From positions 1-64,000 of the forward strand of contig NZ_KQ949088.1 of NCBI RefSeq assembly GCF_001514305.1: DNA of 64,000 nucleotides. The letters are read 5' to 3'. A model generated the notes under the pieces. That model saw only the letters and a list, made by a program, of their open reading frames with translations. It searched no databases and was not told where the DNA came from. This DNA comes from Streptomyces dysideae. Its GTDB lineage: Bacteria; Actinomycetota; Actinomycetes; Streptomycetales; Streptomycetaceae. Each line of letters begins with the position of its first letter. The stretch's first letter is position 1. Both the position numbers and the translations under genes were made by a program. Positions 8,358 to 16,326 of the stretch are shown here, in pieces.

Positions 8358-9947
8358 ATGGCCGAGCACGAGCATGTACGAGTGGCGGTGGTCGGGTCCG
8401 GGTTCGGCGGGCTGGGGGCCGCCGTACGGCTGCGCCGTGAGGGCGTCACCGACTTCGTCGTCCTGGAGCGGGCCGGCGGTGTCGGCGGCACCTGGCGGGA
8501 CAACGAGTACCCCGGGTGCGCCTGCGACGTACCGTCCCACCTGTACTCCTTCTCCTTCGCGCCCAACCCCGACTGGCCGCGCACCTTCTCCGGGCAGCGG
8601 CACATCCGCGCGTACCTGGAGCATGTGACGGACACCTTCGGGCTGCGGCCACACCTCCGTTTCAACTCGGAGGTGCGGCGGATGACCTGGAACGGGGAGC
8701 GGCTGTGCTGGGACATCGAGACCAGCAGCGGCAGCCTTTCCGCGGACTTCGTCGTGTCCGCCACCGGGCCGTTGTCCGATCCCAAGGTGCCGGACATCCC
8801 GGGGCTCGACTCCTTCCCCGGCAAGGTGTTCCACTCCGCACGCTGGGACCACGACTACGACCTGCGCGGCAAGCGCGTCGCCATGGTCGGCACCGGCGCG
8901 TCCGCCATCCAGATCGTGCCGGCGATCCAGCCCCTCGCCGGGAAGCTGACCCTCTTCCAGCGCACGCCGCCGTGGGTGATGCCCCGCGTCGACCGGGCGA
9001 TCAGCGGGGCCGAGCGATGGCTGCACCGGCGGCTTCCCCTGACGGCCCAGGTGCGGCGCGGACTCCTGTGGGGCATCCGGGAGTTGCAGGTCCAGGCGTT
9101 CACCAAGCGTCCCAACGAGCTCGGCCTTGTCGAGCAGTTGGCCAGGCGCAACATGGCCCGCGCCATCAAGGACCCGGCCCTGCGCGCCAAGCTGACCCCG
9201 GACTACCGCATCGGCTGCAAGCGGATCCTGCTGTCCAGCGACTACTACCCGGCGCTCACCCGGCCCAACGTGGACGTGGTCGCGAGCGGGCTCGGCGAGG
9301 TCCGCGGCTCCACCCTCGTCGCCGCCGACGGCACCGAGGCCGAGGTCGACGCCGTCATCTTCGGTACGGGCTTCCACGTCACCGACATGCCCATCGCCGA
9401 GCGGGTCGTGGGCGCGGACGAGCGGACGCTCGCCGAGGTGTGGAAGACCGGGATGACGTCGCTGCGGGGCGCTTCGGTGGCCGGGTTCCCGAACTGGATG
9501 TCGATCATCGGGCCCAACACGGGGCTCGGGAACTCGTCCATGATCCTGATGATCGAGTCCCAGCTGAACTACATGGCCGACTTCGTACGGCAGTTGGCTG
9601 TGCTTTCCGGGGGGAATCCCCCCGGACCCCCCGGACCCCCCGGACCCCCCGGACCCCCCGGACCCCCCGGACCCCCCGGCCTCGGCGGCCGTGTCGCCCT
9701 CGACGCCCGGCCCGGCGCCGTGCACGACTGGAACGCGCGCGTGCAGGAGCGCATGAAGCGGACGGTGTGGAACACAGGCGGGTGCACCAGCTGGTACCTC
9801 GACGCGGAGGGCCGTAACACCACCATCTGGCCGGGGACGACGACCGAGTTCCGCCGGGCCACACGGCGGGTGGATCTCGCGGAATACGACGTCCTGCGCG
9901 TGTCCGCGGACACAGCTGCCGACAAGGGCGCGGAGGTGACCGCGTGA
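8358..9947 (+). CDS. FAD-dependent monooxygenase, Baeyer-Villiger / flavin-containing type
   Basis: Oxidises a ketone or related lipophilic substrate using NADPH and O2. The FAD fold is VAVVGSGFGGLGAAV; GGTWRDNEYPGCACDVPSHLYSF is the conserved FAD-linked stretch of this family; RVAMVGTGASAIQ is the NADPH fold, and DAVIFGTGFHVTD matches the late ATG-like motif. ATG 8358 has GGAGG seven bases upstream; ATG 8340 is less likely. 529 aa. About residues 419-440 are Gly-Pro-Pro triplets encoded by a 9-bp tandem repeat, not part of the core fold. The stop overlaps the next gene. Confidence 0.9.
   Translation: MAEHEHVRVAVVGSGFGGLGAAVRLRREGVTDFVVLERAGGVGGTWRDNEYPGCACDVPSHLYSFSFAPNPDWPRTFSGQRHIRAYLEHVTDTFGLRPHLRFNSEVRRMTWNGERLCWDIETSSGSLSADFVVSATGPLSDPKVPDIPGLDSFPGKVFHSARWDHDYDLRGKRVAMVGTGASAIQIVPAIQPLAGKLTLFQRTPPWVMPRVDRAISGAERWLHRRLPLTAQVRRGLLWGIRELQVQAFTKRPNELGLVEQLARRNMARAIKDPALRAKLTPDYRIGCKRILLSSDYYPALTRPNVDVVASGLGEVRGSTLVAADGTEAEVDAVIFGTGFHVTDMPIAERVVGADERTLAEVWKTGMTSLRGASVAGFPNWMSIIGPNTGLGNSSMILMIESQLNYMADFVRQLAVLSGGNPPGPPGPPGPPGPPGPPGPPGLGGRVALDARPGAVHDWNARVQERMKRTVWNTGGCTSWYLDAEGRNTTIWPGTTTEFRRATRRVDLAEYDVLRVSADTAADKGAEVTA
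9618..9679 (+). repeat. 9-bp tandem repeat CCCCCCGGA, six copies plus a partial unit
   Basis: Six exact units (9618-9671) and a final CCCCCCGG, all within the monooxygenase gene. Each unit is three codons (Pro-Pro-Gly), so slippage changes protein length by three residues without a frameshift. Confidence 0.95.
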
Positions 9948-10870
9948 GCCGTCTCATGCACGTCCGCTCCGGGCCGTACGCCCCGCCCGCCCCCGCGCGT
10001 GAACTCGTCGCAGTCTCCGCCGACGGCGCGCGTCTGCACGTCGAGGTGCACGGGCCCGAGAACGCGCCCCCCGTCGTCCTCGCCCACGGCTGGGCCTGCT
10101 CGACCGCCTTCTGGGCGGCGCAGATCCGCGAACTGGCCGCCGACCACCGTGTCATCGCCTACGATCAGCGCGGCCACGGCCGCAGCCCGGCCGGCCTCGC
10201 GTACAGCACCGACACCCTCGCCGACGACCTCGAAGCCGTACTGGCGGCGACCCTCGCGCCCGGCGAGCGGGCCGTGATCGCCGGGCACTCCATGGGCGGC
10301 ATGACGGTGATGGCCGCCGCCGCGCGCCCCGGGTTCCGGGAGCGCACGGCCGCCGTCCTGCTGTGCAGCACCGGGTCCTCGCGGCTGGTCGCCGAGTCGA
10401 CGGTCGTACCGATCCGGCCCGGGCGGCTGCGGACCGGGCTGACCAAGCGGCTCCTCGGCTTCCGGGCACCCCTCGGGCCGGTCACGCCGCTGGCCAGACG
10501 CATCCTCAAGTACGGGACGATGGGCCCCGGTTCGGCGCCGCACATGGTGGAGGCGTGCGCGCGGATCGTGCACGCCTGTCCGCGCAAAGTGCGCCACGCC
10601 TGGTCGCGCGTGCTCGACCTGCTCGACCTCGACCACGGGATACGGGATCTCACGGTGCCCACGGCCGTCGTCGTCGGAGCGGCCGACCGGCTGACGCCGC
10701 CGGTGCAGGCGCGGGCCCTGGTCGCGGGGCTGCCGCAGTGCGTCGGGAGCACCGAACTGCCGGGCGTCGGGCACATGACGCCGGTCGAGGCGCCCGAGCT
10801 GGTCACCGGGAAGATACGGGAACTCGTCACCACCTACGTCCACGCCGGTCACGTGAAGGAGGGCGCATGA
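9944..10870 (+). CDS. Alpha/beta hydrolase
   Basis: 308 aa, GTG start overlapping the monooxygenase stop. Nucleophile elbow GHSMGG (Ser), oxyanion-loop HGWACS after VVLAHG, acid residue in VVGAADRLTP and the catalytic His in GVGHMTP form a complete triad. DQRGHGRSP is typical of esterases and lactonases of this fold. Sitting directly after a Baeyer-Villiger-type enzyme, it probably hydrolyses the ester or lactone product; this is inferred from context. It overlaps the next gene by 4 bp. Confidence 0.9.
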   Translation: MSRLMHVRSGPYAPPAPARELVAVSADGARLHVEVHGPENAPPVVLAHGWACSTAFWAAQIRELAADHRVIAYDQRGHGRSPAGLAYSTDTLADDLEAVLAATLAPGERAVIAGHSMGGMTVMAAAARPGFRERTAAVLLCSTGSSRLVAESTVVPIRPGRLRTGLTKRLLGFRAPLGPVTPLARRILKYGTMGPGSAPHMVEACARIVHACPRKVRHAWSRVLDLLDLDHGIRDLTVPTAVVVGAADRLTPPVQARALVAGLPQCVGSTELPGVGHMTPVEAPELVTGKIRELVTTYVHAGHVKEGA

Positions 10871-11751
10871 GCAGGGTGAGCCTCGAAGGACAGGTCGCCG
10901 TGGTCACCGGAGGGGCGCGCGGCGTCGGCGAGCTCCTCGCCCGCAAACTGTCGGCGCGCGGTGCGAAGATCGCGCTGGTCGGTCTCGAGCCGGACGCCCT
11001 CAAGCAGGTCTCCGAACGCCTGCACAGCGAAAGCGGCCACTGGTACGCCGACGTCACCGACCACGAGGCGATGGCGCGGGTGGCACAGGAGGTCAAGGAG
11101 CGGTTCGGGAAGGTCGACATCGTGGTCGCGAACGCCGGTGTCGCGAACGGTGGGCCGTTCGTGGACTCCGATCCGGAGGCGTGGCGGCGAGTCATCGAGG
11201 TCAATCTCATCGGGTCGGCGGTGACGGCCCGCGCGTTTCTGCCGGTGCTGATGGAGAGCCGGGGGTATCTGCTGCAGATCGCCTCCCTGGCGGCCATCAC
11301 TCCCGCGCCGATGATGACCGCGTACTGCGCGTCCAAGTCGGGCGTGGAGGCATACGCGCACAGTCTGCGCGCCGAGGTCGGCCACAAGGGCGTACGCGTC
11401 GGCGTCGGATACCTCTCGTGGACCGACACGGACATGGTGCGCGGGGCCGATCAGGACGACGTCATGCGGGAGTTGCGGCAACGGCTGCCGTGGCCGTCCA
11501 ACAAGACGTATCCGCTGGGGCCGGCGGTGGACCGGATCGTCGCCGGCATCGAGCGGCGGTCAAGCCATGTGTACGGGCAGTGGTGGCTACGCGGGATGCA
11601 GGGGGTGCGCGGGTATCTGCCGGCGCTCATCGGGACGGTCGGCCAGCGGGAGGTACAGAGGTTCGCGGCGCGGCTGGACGGGATGCGGACGGGGCTGGTC
11701 GGTGCGGGTGGCGCCGCCGATGAGCAGGCGCGGATTACGCGGCGTAACTGA
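10867..11751 (+). CDS. Short-chain dehydrogenase/reductase
   Basis: 294 aa from ATG 10867, overlapping the hydrolase stop. Cofactor motif TGGARGVG, NAGVANGG, the catalytic Ser in LLQIASLAA and YCASK (Tyr/Lys) define a classical SDR. ADVTD after the third strand is typical of the family. The C-terminal ~45 residues (WWLRGMQGVRGYLPALIG) extend past the core. Third gene of a tightly coupled operon; it could oxidise or reduce the alcohol/ketone ends of the same substrate. The order monooxygenase-hydrolase-SDR matches mycobacterial mymA-lipR-sadH. Confidence 0.9.
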   Translation: MSRVSLEGQVAVVTGGARGVGELLARKLSARGAKIALVGLEPDALKQVSERLHSESGHWYADVTDHEAMARVAQEVKERFGKVDIVVANAGVANGGPFVDSDPEAWRRVIEVNLIGSAVTARAFLPVLMESRGYLLQIASLAAITPAPMMTAYCASKSGVEAYAHSLRAEVGHKGVRVGVGYLSWTDTDMVRGADQDDVMRELRQRLPWPSNKTYPLGPAVDRIVAGIERRSSHVYGQWWLRGMQGVRGYLPALIGTVGQREVQRFAARLDGMRTGLVGAGGAADEQARITRRN

Positions 11752-11840
11752 TCGAAATGCGCAGTGTGTCCGGCCGTGTGAATCTGGTCGAGGCCCCACC
11801 ACGGGGCCCCATCCCCCACCCACTACGGGAGTGAACCCAC

Positions 11841-12083
11841 ATGGGTATGAAGGACCAGTTCCAGGACCAGTCGGAGCAGTGGCAGCAGAAGGCCAAGCAG
11901 AAGGCCCAGCAGGCCAAGGAGCAGGTGCAGCAGCGCGGGCGTCAGAAGGACGAGCCCGGCCGGCCCGCCGAAGAGCGCGGTGAGCGCGGTGAGCGCAGCG
12001 AGCGTGGCCGCGGGCGTGAGGACGAGACCGAGCGGGCGATGCGGGAGGAAGAGGACCGCCTCAGCCAGGACTACGATGCGTAG
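11841..12083 (+). CDS. Small hydrophilic charged protein, 80 aa
   Basis: Starts at ATG 11841 with GGGAG upstream. Composed almost entirely of Gln, Lys, Glu and Arg: an N-terminal amphipathic helix (QFQDQSEQWQQKAKQKAQQAKEQVQQ) and an ERGERGERSERGRGRE repeat. It resembles stress-related CsbD-like or intrinsically disordered proteins but matches none firmly. A hairpin follows the stop. Confidence 0.65.
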   Translation: MGMKDQFQDQSEQWQQKAKQKAQQAKEQVQQRGRQKDEPGRPAEERGERGERSERGRGREDETERAMREEEDRLSQDYDA

Positions 12084-12110
12084 CCGCTGCGCTTGGCTTT
12101 AGCCGGGTTG

Positions 12111-12143
12111 CATGGGGTGCCCTGTTTGTTGGGGCGCCCCATG
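12111..12143 (+). terminator. Hairpin terminator after the small charged-protein gene
   Basis: CATGGGGTGCCC pairs with GGGCGCCCCATG (12 bp, one G-T pair) across a 9-nt loop, 28 bp past the stop. Confidence 0.65.
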
Positions 12144-12189
12144 TCTGCGTTTTGGGTGCGTTGTTGGGTGCGGGTTTGTGGGGGCTTGT

Positions 12190-12245
12190 CGCGCCCCGCG
12201 GCGGAGCCGCTGATGTCACCGCCCCGCGCCCCTTACGGGCGCGGT
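12190..12245. repeat. Streptomyces-type intergenic GC hairpin repeat, copy 1
   Basis: Contains GCGCCCC TTAC GGGCGC (12226-12242) preceded by a second GC dyad (GCGGCGGAGCCGC). The short core CCCCGCGCCCCTT recurs at 38893-38905. Such modules are common between streptomycete genes. The stop codon of the protease on the minus strand lies in the hairpin loop. Confidence 0.6.
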
Positions 12246-15200
12246 GGGAGCCTTGGTCTTGATCTGTTCGGGGCGTTTGTGTAGTCCGGGGGGGTTGCTG
12301 GGGGGAGTTTTTCCAGTAGGTCCAGGGCCAGTTGTACTGCGTCGTCCAGTTGGGCATGGCGGCCCTCCGCCCAGTCGAGGGGGGTGCGGAGGATTTCGAG
12401 GTCCGGGGTTACGCCCTTGTTCTCGATGGACCAGCCGTATGCGTCGAACCAGGCCGCGTTCATCGGCACCGTGATCACCGTGCCGTCGCCCAGGCGGTGG
12501 CGGCCGGTCATGCCGACCACTCCGCCCCAGGTGCGCTGGCCGACCACCGGGCCGAGCTTCAACAACTTGAACGCCGCCGTGATCATGTCGCCGTCGGAGG
12601 AGGTCGCCTCGTCCGCGAGGGCGACCACGGGGCCCCTCGGGGCGTTCGAGGCGTACGACACCGGCTGGGCGTTTCTCGTCAGGTCCCAGCCCAGGATCGT
12701 CCGCGTCAGCTTCTCCACGACCAGTTCGCTGATGTGGCCGCCCGCGTTGCCGCGTACGTCGACGATGAGCGCCGGGCGTGACATCTCCATCCGCAGGTCA
12801 CGGTTGAACTGGGCCCAGCCCGAGCCGCCCATGTCGGGGATGTGGAGGTAGCCGCAGCGGCCGCCGCTCAACTCCCGTACCACTTCCCGGCGTTTGGCCA
12901 CCCAGTCCTGGTAGCGCAGCGGACGCTCGTCGATCAGGGGGACCACAGCGACCCGACGTGCCCCTCCTTCCCCCGCCGCGGGAGTGAACGTCAGCTCCAC
13001 CGTCGTACCGCCCGCCCCGGCCAGCAGCGGATACGGACCGGTCACCGGATCCACCGGGCGTCCGTCGACGTGGGTGAGCACCGCGCCCTCCCGGATGCCC
13101 ATGCCCGCCAGCGGTGAGCGCGCCTTGGAGTCCGAGGAGTCGCCGGGCAGGATCCGCCTGACCGTCCAGCCGCCGTCCCGGAGGACGAGGTTGGCGCCGA
13201 GGAGGCCCTGCCAGCGTTGGTAGTGGGGTGGGCCCTCGTTGCGGCGCGCGGCGGAGACGTACGCGTGTGACGTGCCCAGTTCGCCCAGCACCTCGCGCAG
13301 CAGGTCGGCGAACTCGTCGGGGGACGCGACCCGTTCGACCAGTGGGCGGTACTGCTCCAGCACCGTGTCCCAGTCGATGCCGCACATGCCCGGCTCCCAG
13401 AAGTACGCCCGGATCAGCCGGCCGGCCTCCGCGTACGCCTGGCGCCACTCCGCGCCCGGGTCCACCTGGTGCAGGATGCGACGCAGGTCGATCCAGACCG
13501 TCGTGTCGCTGTCGCCGGACTCGGTGGCGGGGACCGCCCGCAGGTCGCCCTCGTCCATGACCACCAGCCGGGTGCCGTCGCCGCTCACCGCGAACCAGTC
13601 CAGATGGTCGACCAGTTCGGACTTCTTGGCCTTGCTGATGTTGAAGTACTCGAGGGTCGGCCGGCCCGTGGTGTCGTCCGGGTTGGCGAACGTCTCGCCG
13701 AGCGCGCCCGAGATCGGCCAGCGCAGCCAGACCAGTCCGCCGCCCGCGACCGGGTACAGCGCCGAGTACTTGGAGGCGGTCACCGGGAAGGGGGTGACGC
13801 GGCTCTCCAGGCCCTCGATCTCGACGGTCACCGCGCCGCCGTCACCGCTCTCGTCCTCGGCGGGGTCCAGGCCCCCGGCGGCGGGCCGGCCCTCCGGGTT
13901 CAGCGCGAAGGGGGACGGGGTCGCCGAGGACAGGGGCACCAGGTACGGGCGGCAGCCCAGCGGGAACGACAGGTCGCCGGTGTGGACGTCGTACACCGGG
14001 TCGAAGCCCCGCCAGGAGAGGAAGGCCAGATAGCGGCCGTCCCTGGTGAACACCGGGTTCTCGTCCTCGAAGCGGCCGTTGGTGACGTCGACGATCAGCC
14101 GGTCCTTGATCCGGGCCATCTTGATCTGGCGCAGGGAGCGGCCGATGCCGGGGTGCGACCAGGTCAGCCACGTTCCGTCCGGCGAGAAGGCGAGTTCCCG
14201 GACCGGGCCGTTGATCGACTGGATCAGCTCGGTGACCTCGCCGTCGGAGTCCTCGGACACATCGAGCAGGAGGAGGCGGCCGTCGTGCGAGGCGATGGCC
14301 AGGCGCTCGCCCGCGGCGTCGGAGACCAGTTCCAGGACGCGGCCCAGCCCGCCCGAGGCGAGGCGGCGGGGCTCGCGTTCGCCGGTGGCCCTCGGCAGGT
14401 AGGCGATCTCGACCGCGTCCTCGCCCTCCGCGTCCGTCACATACGCCACCTGGCCGGCCGAGCCGAGCATCTCCGGGAGCCGGACCCGTACGCCGGGCGT
14501 GTCCGTGATCGTGCGCGCCGGGCCGTCGCGGTGGGTCAGCCAGTACAGGCTGCCGCGGATCACCACGGCGCTCGCGCGGCCCGTCTCGTCGACCGAGAGG
14601 CCGTCCACATGCTGGGCGGCAGGCACCTGGTACGTACGGCGGCCCGCGCGCGGACCGGACAGCCGTACGTCGAGCCGGCGCGGCTTCGCGTCCGCGGCCA
14701 GGTCGTCGACGATCCACAGGTCGCCCGCGCACTGGTACACCACCCGGCTGCCGTCACTGGACGCGTGCCGGGCGTAGAAGGCGTCGTGGTCGGTGTGGCG
14801 GCGCAGGTCGGAGCCGTCGTGGGCGCAGGAGTAGAGGTTGCCGACGCCCTCGTGGTCGGAGAGGAAGGCGATCCGGCCGCCGACGAACATGGGGGAGTGG
14901 AGGTGGCCGTCCAGGTCGGCGATGATCCGCTCGCCGTGCAGCCAGAGGCGACCCGTCGCGCCGCCCCGGTAGCGCTTCCAGGCGGCCGGTTCGTGCGGCG
15001 GGGTGCCGGTGAGGAGCAGGGTCTTGCGCTCGCCGTCGAGGTCGGCGACCTGGATGTCGGAGGCCGGGCCCCAGGGGAGTTTGCGGCCGGGGGCGCCGTC
15101 GGTGAAGACCTTGTAGGCCCAGGTGAAGTGAGAGAAGGGCTCGCCGTGCGAGGCGACCGCGAGGATCACCCCGTCCGGGGTCCAGCCGCAGACCTGGGTG

Positions 15201-15460
15201 TCCGCAGAACCCCAGTAGGTGAGCCGGCTGCCGGGGCCGCCGTCCACCGGGACCAGATGGATCTCGGGGACCAGGCTGCGCCAGCTCGTGTACGCGATGA
15301 GGCGGCCGTCGGGCGAGAAACGGGGGTGGCCCGCCTTGGTGCGGTCGACGGTGAGCCGCCAGGCGCGGCCGGGACCGTCGAGGGGGGCCAGCCACAGGTC
15401 GTCCTCGGCCACGAAGCACAACAGGTCGCCGCTCAGATGTGGAAGGCGCAGATAGCTCAC
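12233..15460 (-). CDS. Tricorn-type protease (S41 family)
   Basis: A 1075-aa cytoplasmic peptidase that trims peptides released by larger proteases such as the proteasome. The N-terminal ~650 residues carry repeated beta-propeller blades (RFSPDGRLIAY, AFSPDGTWLTW, FTRDGRYLAFLS). The C-terminal half has the catalytic His in GTSHAY, a PDZ-like part (GAVLTHVDGRPV), the Ser-Asp pair in DEATSSDGDM (about 955-956) and the Glu of IENKGVTPD (about 1013), matching the H/S/D/E set of Thermoplasma tricorn. GTG 15460 is the only plausible start. The last ~10 residues are read from a GC hairpin repeat and are probably not functional. Confidence 0.92.
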   Translation of the reverse strand: MSYLRLPHLSGDLLCFVAEDDLWLAPLDGPGRAWRLTVDRTKAGHPRFSPDGRLIAYTSWRSLVPEIHLVPVDGGPGSRLTYWGSADTQVCGWTPDGVILAVASHGEPFSHFTWAYKVFTDGAPGRKLPWGPASDIQVADLDGERKTLLLTGTPPHEPAAWKRYRGGATGRLWLHGERIIADLDGHLHSPMFVGGRIAFLSDHEGVGNLYSCAHDGSDLRRHTDHDAFYARHASSDGSRVVYQCAGDLWIVDDLAADAKPRRLDVRLSGPRAGRRTYQVPAAQHVDGLSVDETGRASAVVIRGSLYWLTHRDGPARTITDTPGVRVRLPEMLGSAGQVAYVTDAEGEDAVEIAYLPRATGEREPRRLASGGLGRVLELVSDAAGERLAIASHDGRLLLLDVSEDSDGEVTELIQSINGPVRELAFSPDGTWLTWSHPGIGRSLRQIKMARIKDRLIVDVTNGRFEDENPVFTRDGRYLAFLSWRGFDPVYDVHTGDLSFPLGCRPYLVPLSSATPSPFALNPEGRPAAGGLDPAEDESGDGGAVTVEIEGLESRVTPFPVTASKYSALYPVAGGGLVWLRWPISGALGETFANPDDTTGRPTLEYFNISKAKKSELVDHLDWFAVSGDGTRLVVMDEGDLRAVPATESGDSDTTVWIDLRRILHQVDPGAEWRQAYAEAGRLIRAYFWEPGMCGIDWDTVLEQYRPLVERVASPDEFADLLREVLGELGTSHAYVSAARRNEGPPHYQRWQGLLGANLVLRDGGWTVRRILPGDSSDSKARSPLAGMGIREGAVLTHVDGRPVDPVTGPYPLLAGAGGTTVELTFTPAAGEGGARRVAVVPLIDERPLRYQDWVAKRREVVRELSGGRCGYLHIPDMGGSGWAQFNRDLRMEMSRPALIVDVRGNAGGHISELVVEKLTRTILGWDLTRNAQPVSYASNAPRGPVVALADEATSSDGDMITAAFKLLKLGPVVGQRTWGGVVGMTGRHRLGDGTVITVPMNAAWFDAYGWSIENKGVTPDLEILRTPLDWAEGRHAQLDDAVQLALDLLEKLPPATPPDYTNAPNRSRPRLPPRP

Positions 15461-15531
15461 CTCCCCATGCTTTTCCGGGGGATGGACCGCAGCAACTTAT
15501 GACAAATACCGGACACGTGAGCCACGACACG

Positions 15532-15593
15532 AACGAAACCGTTTCGTTTCGCTGAGAGGTGCGCTACATTCGTCATGTACGAAACCGTGTCGT
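15532..15593. promoter_or_regulatory. Two TetR-type operators between the protease and tetR genes
   Basis: AACGAAAC-C-GTTTCGTT (15532-15548) is a perfect palindrome, and ACGAAAC-C-GTGTCGT (15579-15593) is a second copy with one mismatch, centres 46 bp apart. They lie in the 166-bp region between divergent starts, as expected for autoregulation by the adjacent TetR protein and possible control of the divergent gene. Confidence 0.7.
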
Positions 15594-15626
15594 TCGGAGT
15601 GCAAGCCGGAGTGGAAGGTGAGTGGC

Positions 15627-16226
15627 ATGACTGAGATCGCAACGGCGCGTCGCAGTCGCATCACGCCCGAGCGCGAGGCCGAGCTGTACACGGCCGTGCT
15701 CGAACTGCTCCGGGAAGTCGGCTACGACGCCCTGACCATGGACGCCGTGGCCGCCCGTACGCGATCCAGCAAGGCGACGCTCTACCGTCAGTGGGGCGGC
15801 AAGCCGGAGCTGGTCGTCAAGGCCATGCGGCACAACAAGCCGGGCAGCATCGGCGACGCCGACACCGGGTCCCTGCGGGGTGACTTCCATACCCTCGTGT
15901 CACGCGAGGACGACTGCGCCATGGAGCGGAACTCCGACCTGATGCGGGCCCTGGCCATGGCGGCGCACACCAATCCGGATCTGATGCGGGCTCTCAAGGA
16001 GCTGCTGGTCGAGCCGGAGATGGACGAGTTCCAGCGGGTGCTGCGGCGCGCGGTCGACCGCGGTGAGATCCGGGCCGACAGTCCGGCGCTGCCGTACATC
16101 CTGCACATGCTGGTCGGCGCGTTCGTCGCCCGCACTCTGATCGACGAACTGCCACCCACGCAGGAGTTCCTGCGTTCGTACATCGACGCCGTGGTCCTCC
16201 CCGCCCTCGGCGTCCAGTCCCACTGA
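15627..16226 (+). CDS. TetR-family transcriptional regulator
   Basis: 199 aa. N-terminal helix-turn-helix DALTMDAVAARTRSSKATLYRQWGGKPELV (about residues 35-65) is classical TetR; the C-terminal ligand domain is all-helical. ATG 15627 has GGAAGG eight bases upstream; GTG 15618 is a minor alternative. Two operators lie just upstream and an MMPL exporter gene follows 100 bp downstream on the same strand, so it probably represses the exporter and itself in response to the exported compound. Confidence 0.9.
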   Translation: MTEIATARRSRITPEREAELYTAVLELLREVGYDALTMDAVAARTRSSKATLYRQWGGKPELVVKAMRHNKPGSIGDADTGSLRGDFHTLVSREDDCAMERNSDLMRALAMAAHTNPDLMRALKELLVEPEMDEFQRVLRRAVDRGEIRADSPALPYILHMLVGAFVARTLIDELPPTQEFLRSYIDAVVLPALGVQSH

Positions 16227-16326
16227 CACGTCCCCCAGTAAGCCCTCCACCTGACGTAACCGCTCACGTCGTCGGGCTGATCATCCCTGCCCTGATACAC
16301 CCACGACCTGACCGGGAGACGCCCTC

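Noticed and set aside
9618-9679. CRISPR-like repeat array
   Set aside because: Units are 9 bp, contiguous and without spacers, in coding frame.
13469-15502. Long plus-strand open frame opposite the tricorn-type protease
   Set aside because: Third-position GC shadow; the minus-strand frame has catalytic motifs and propeller repeats, while this one reads Gly/Arg/Val-rich sequence.
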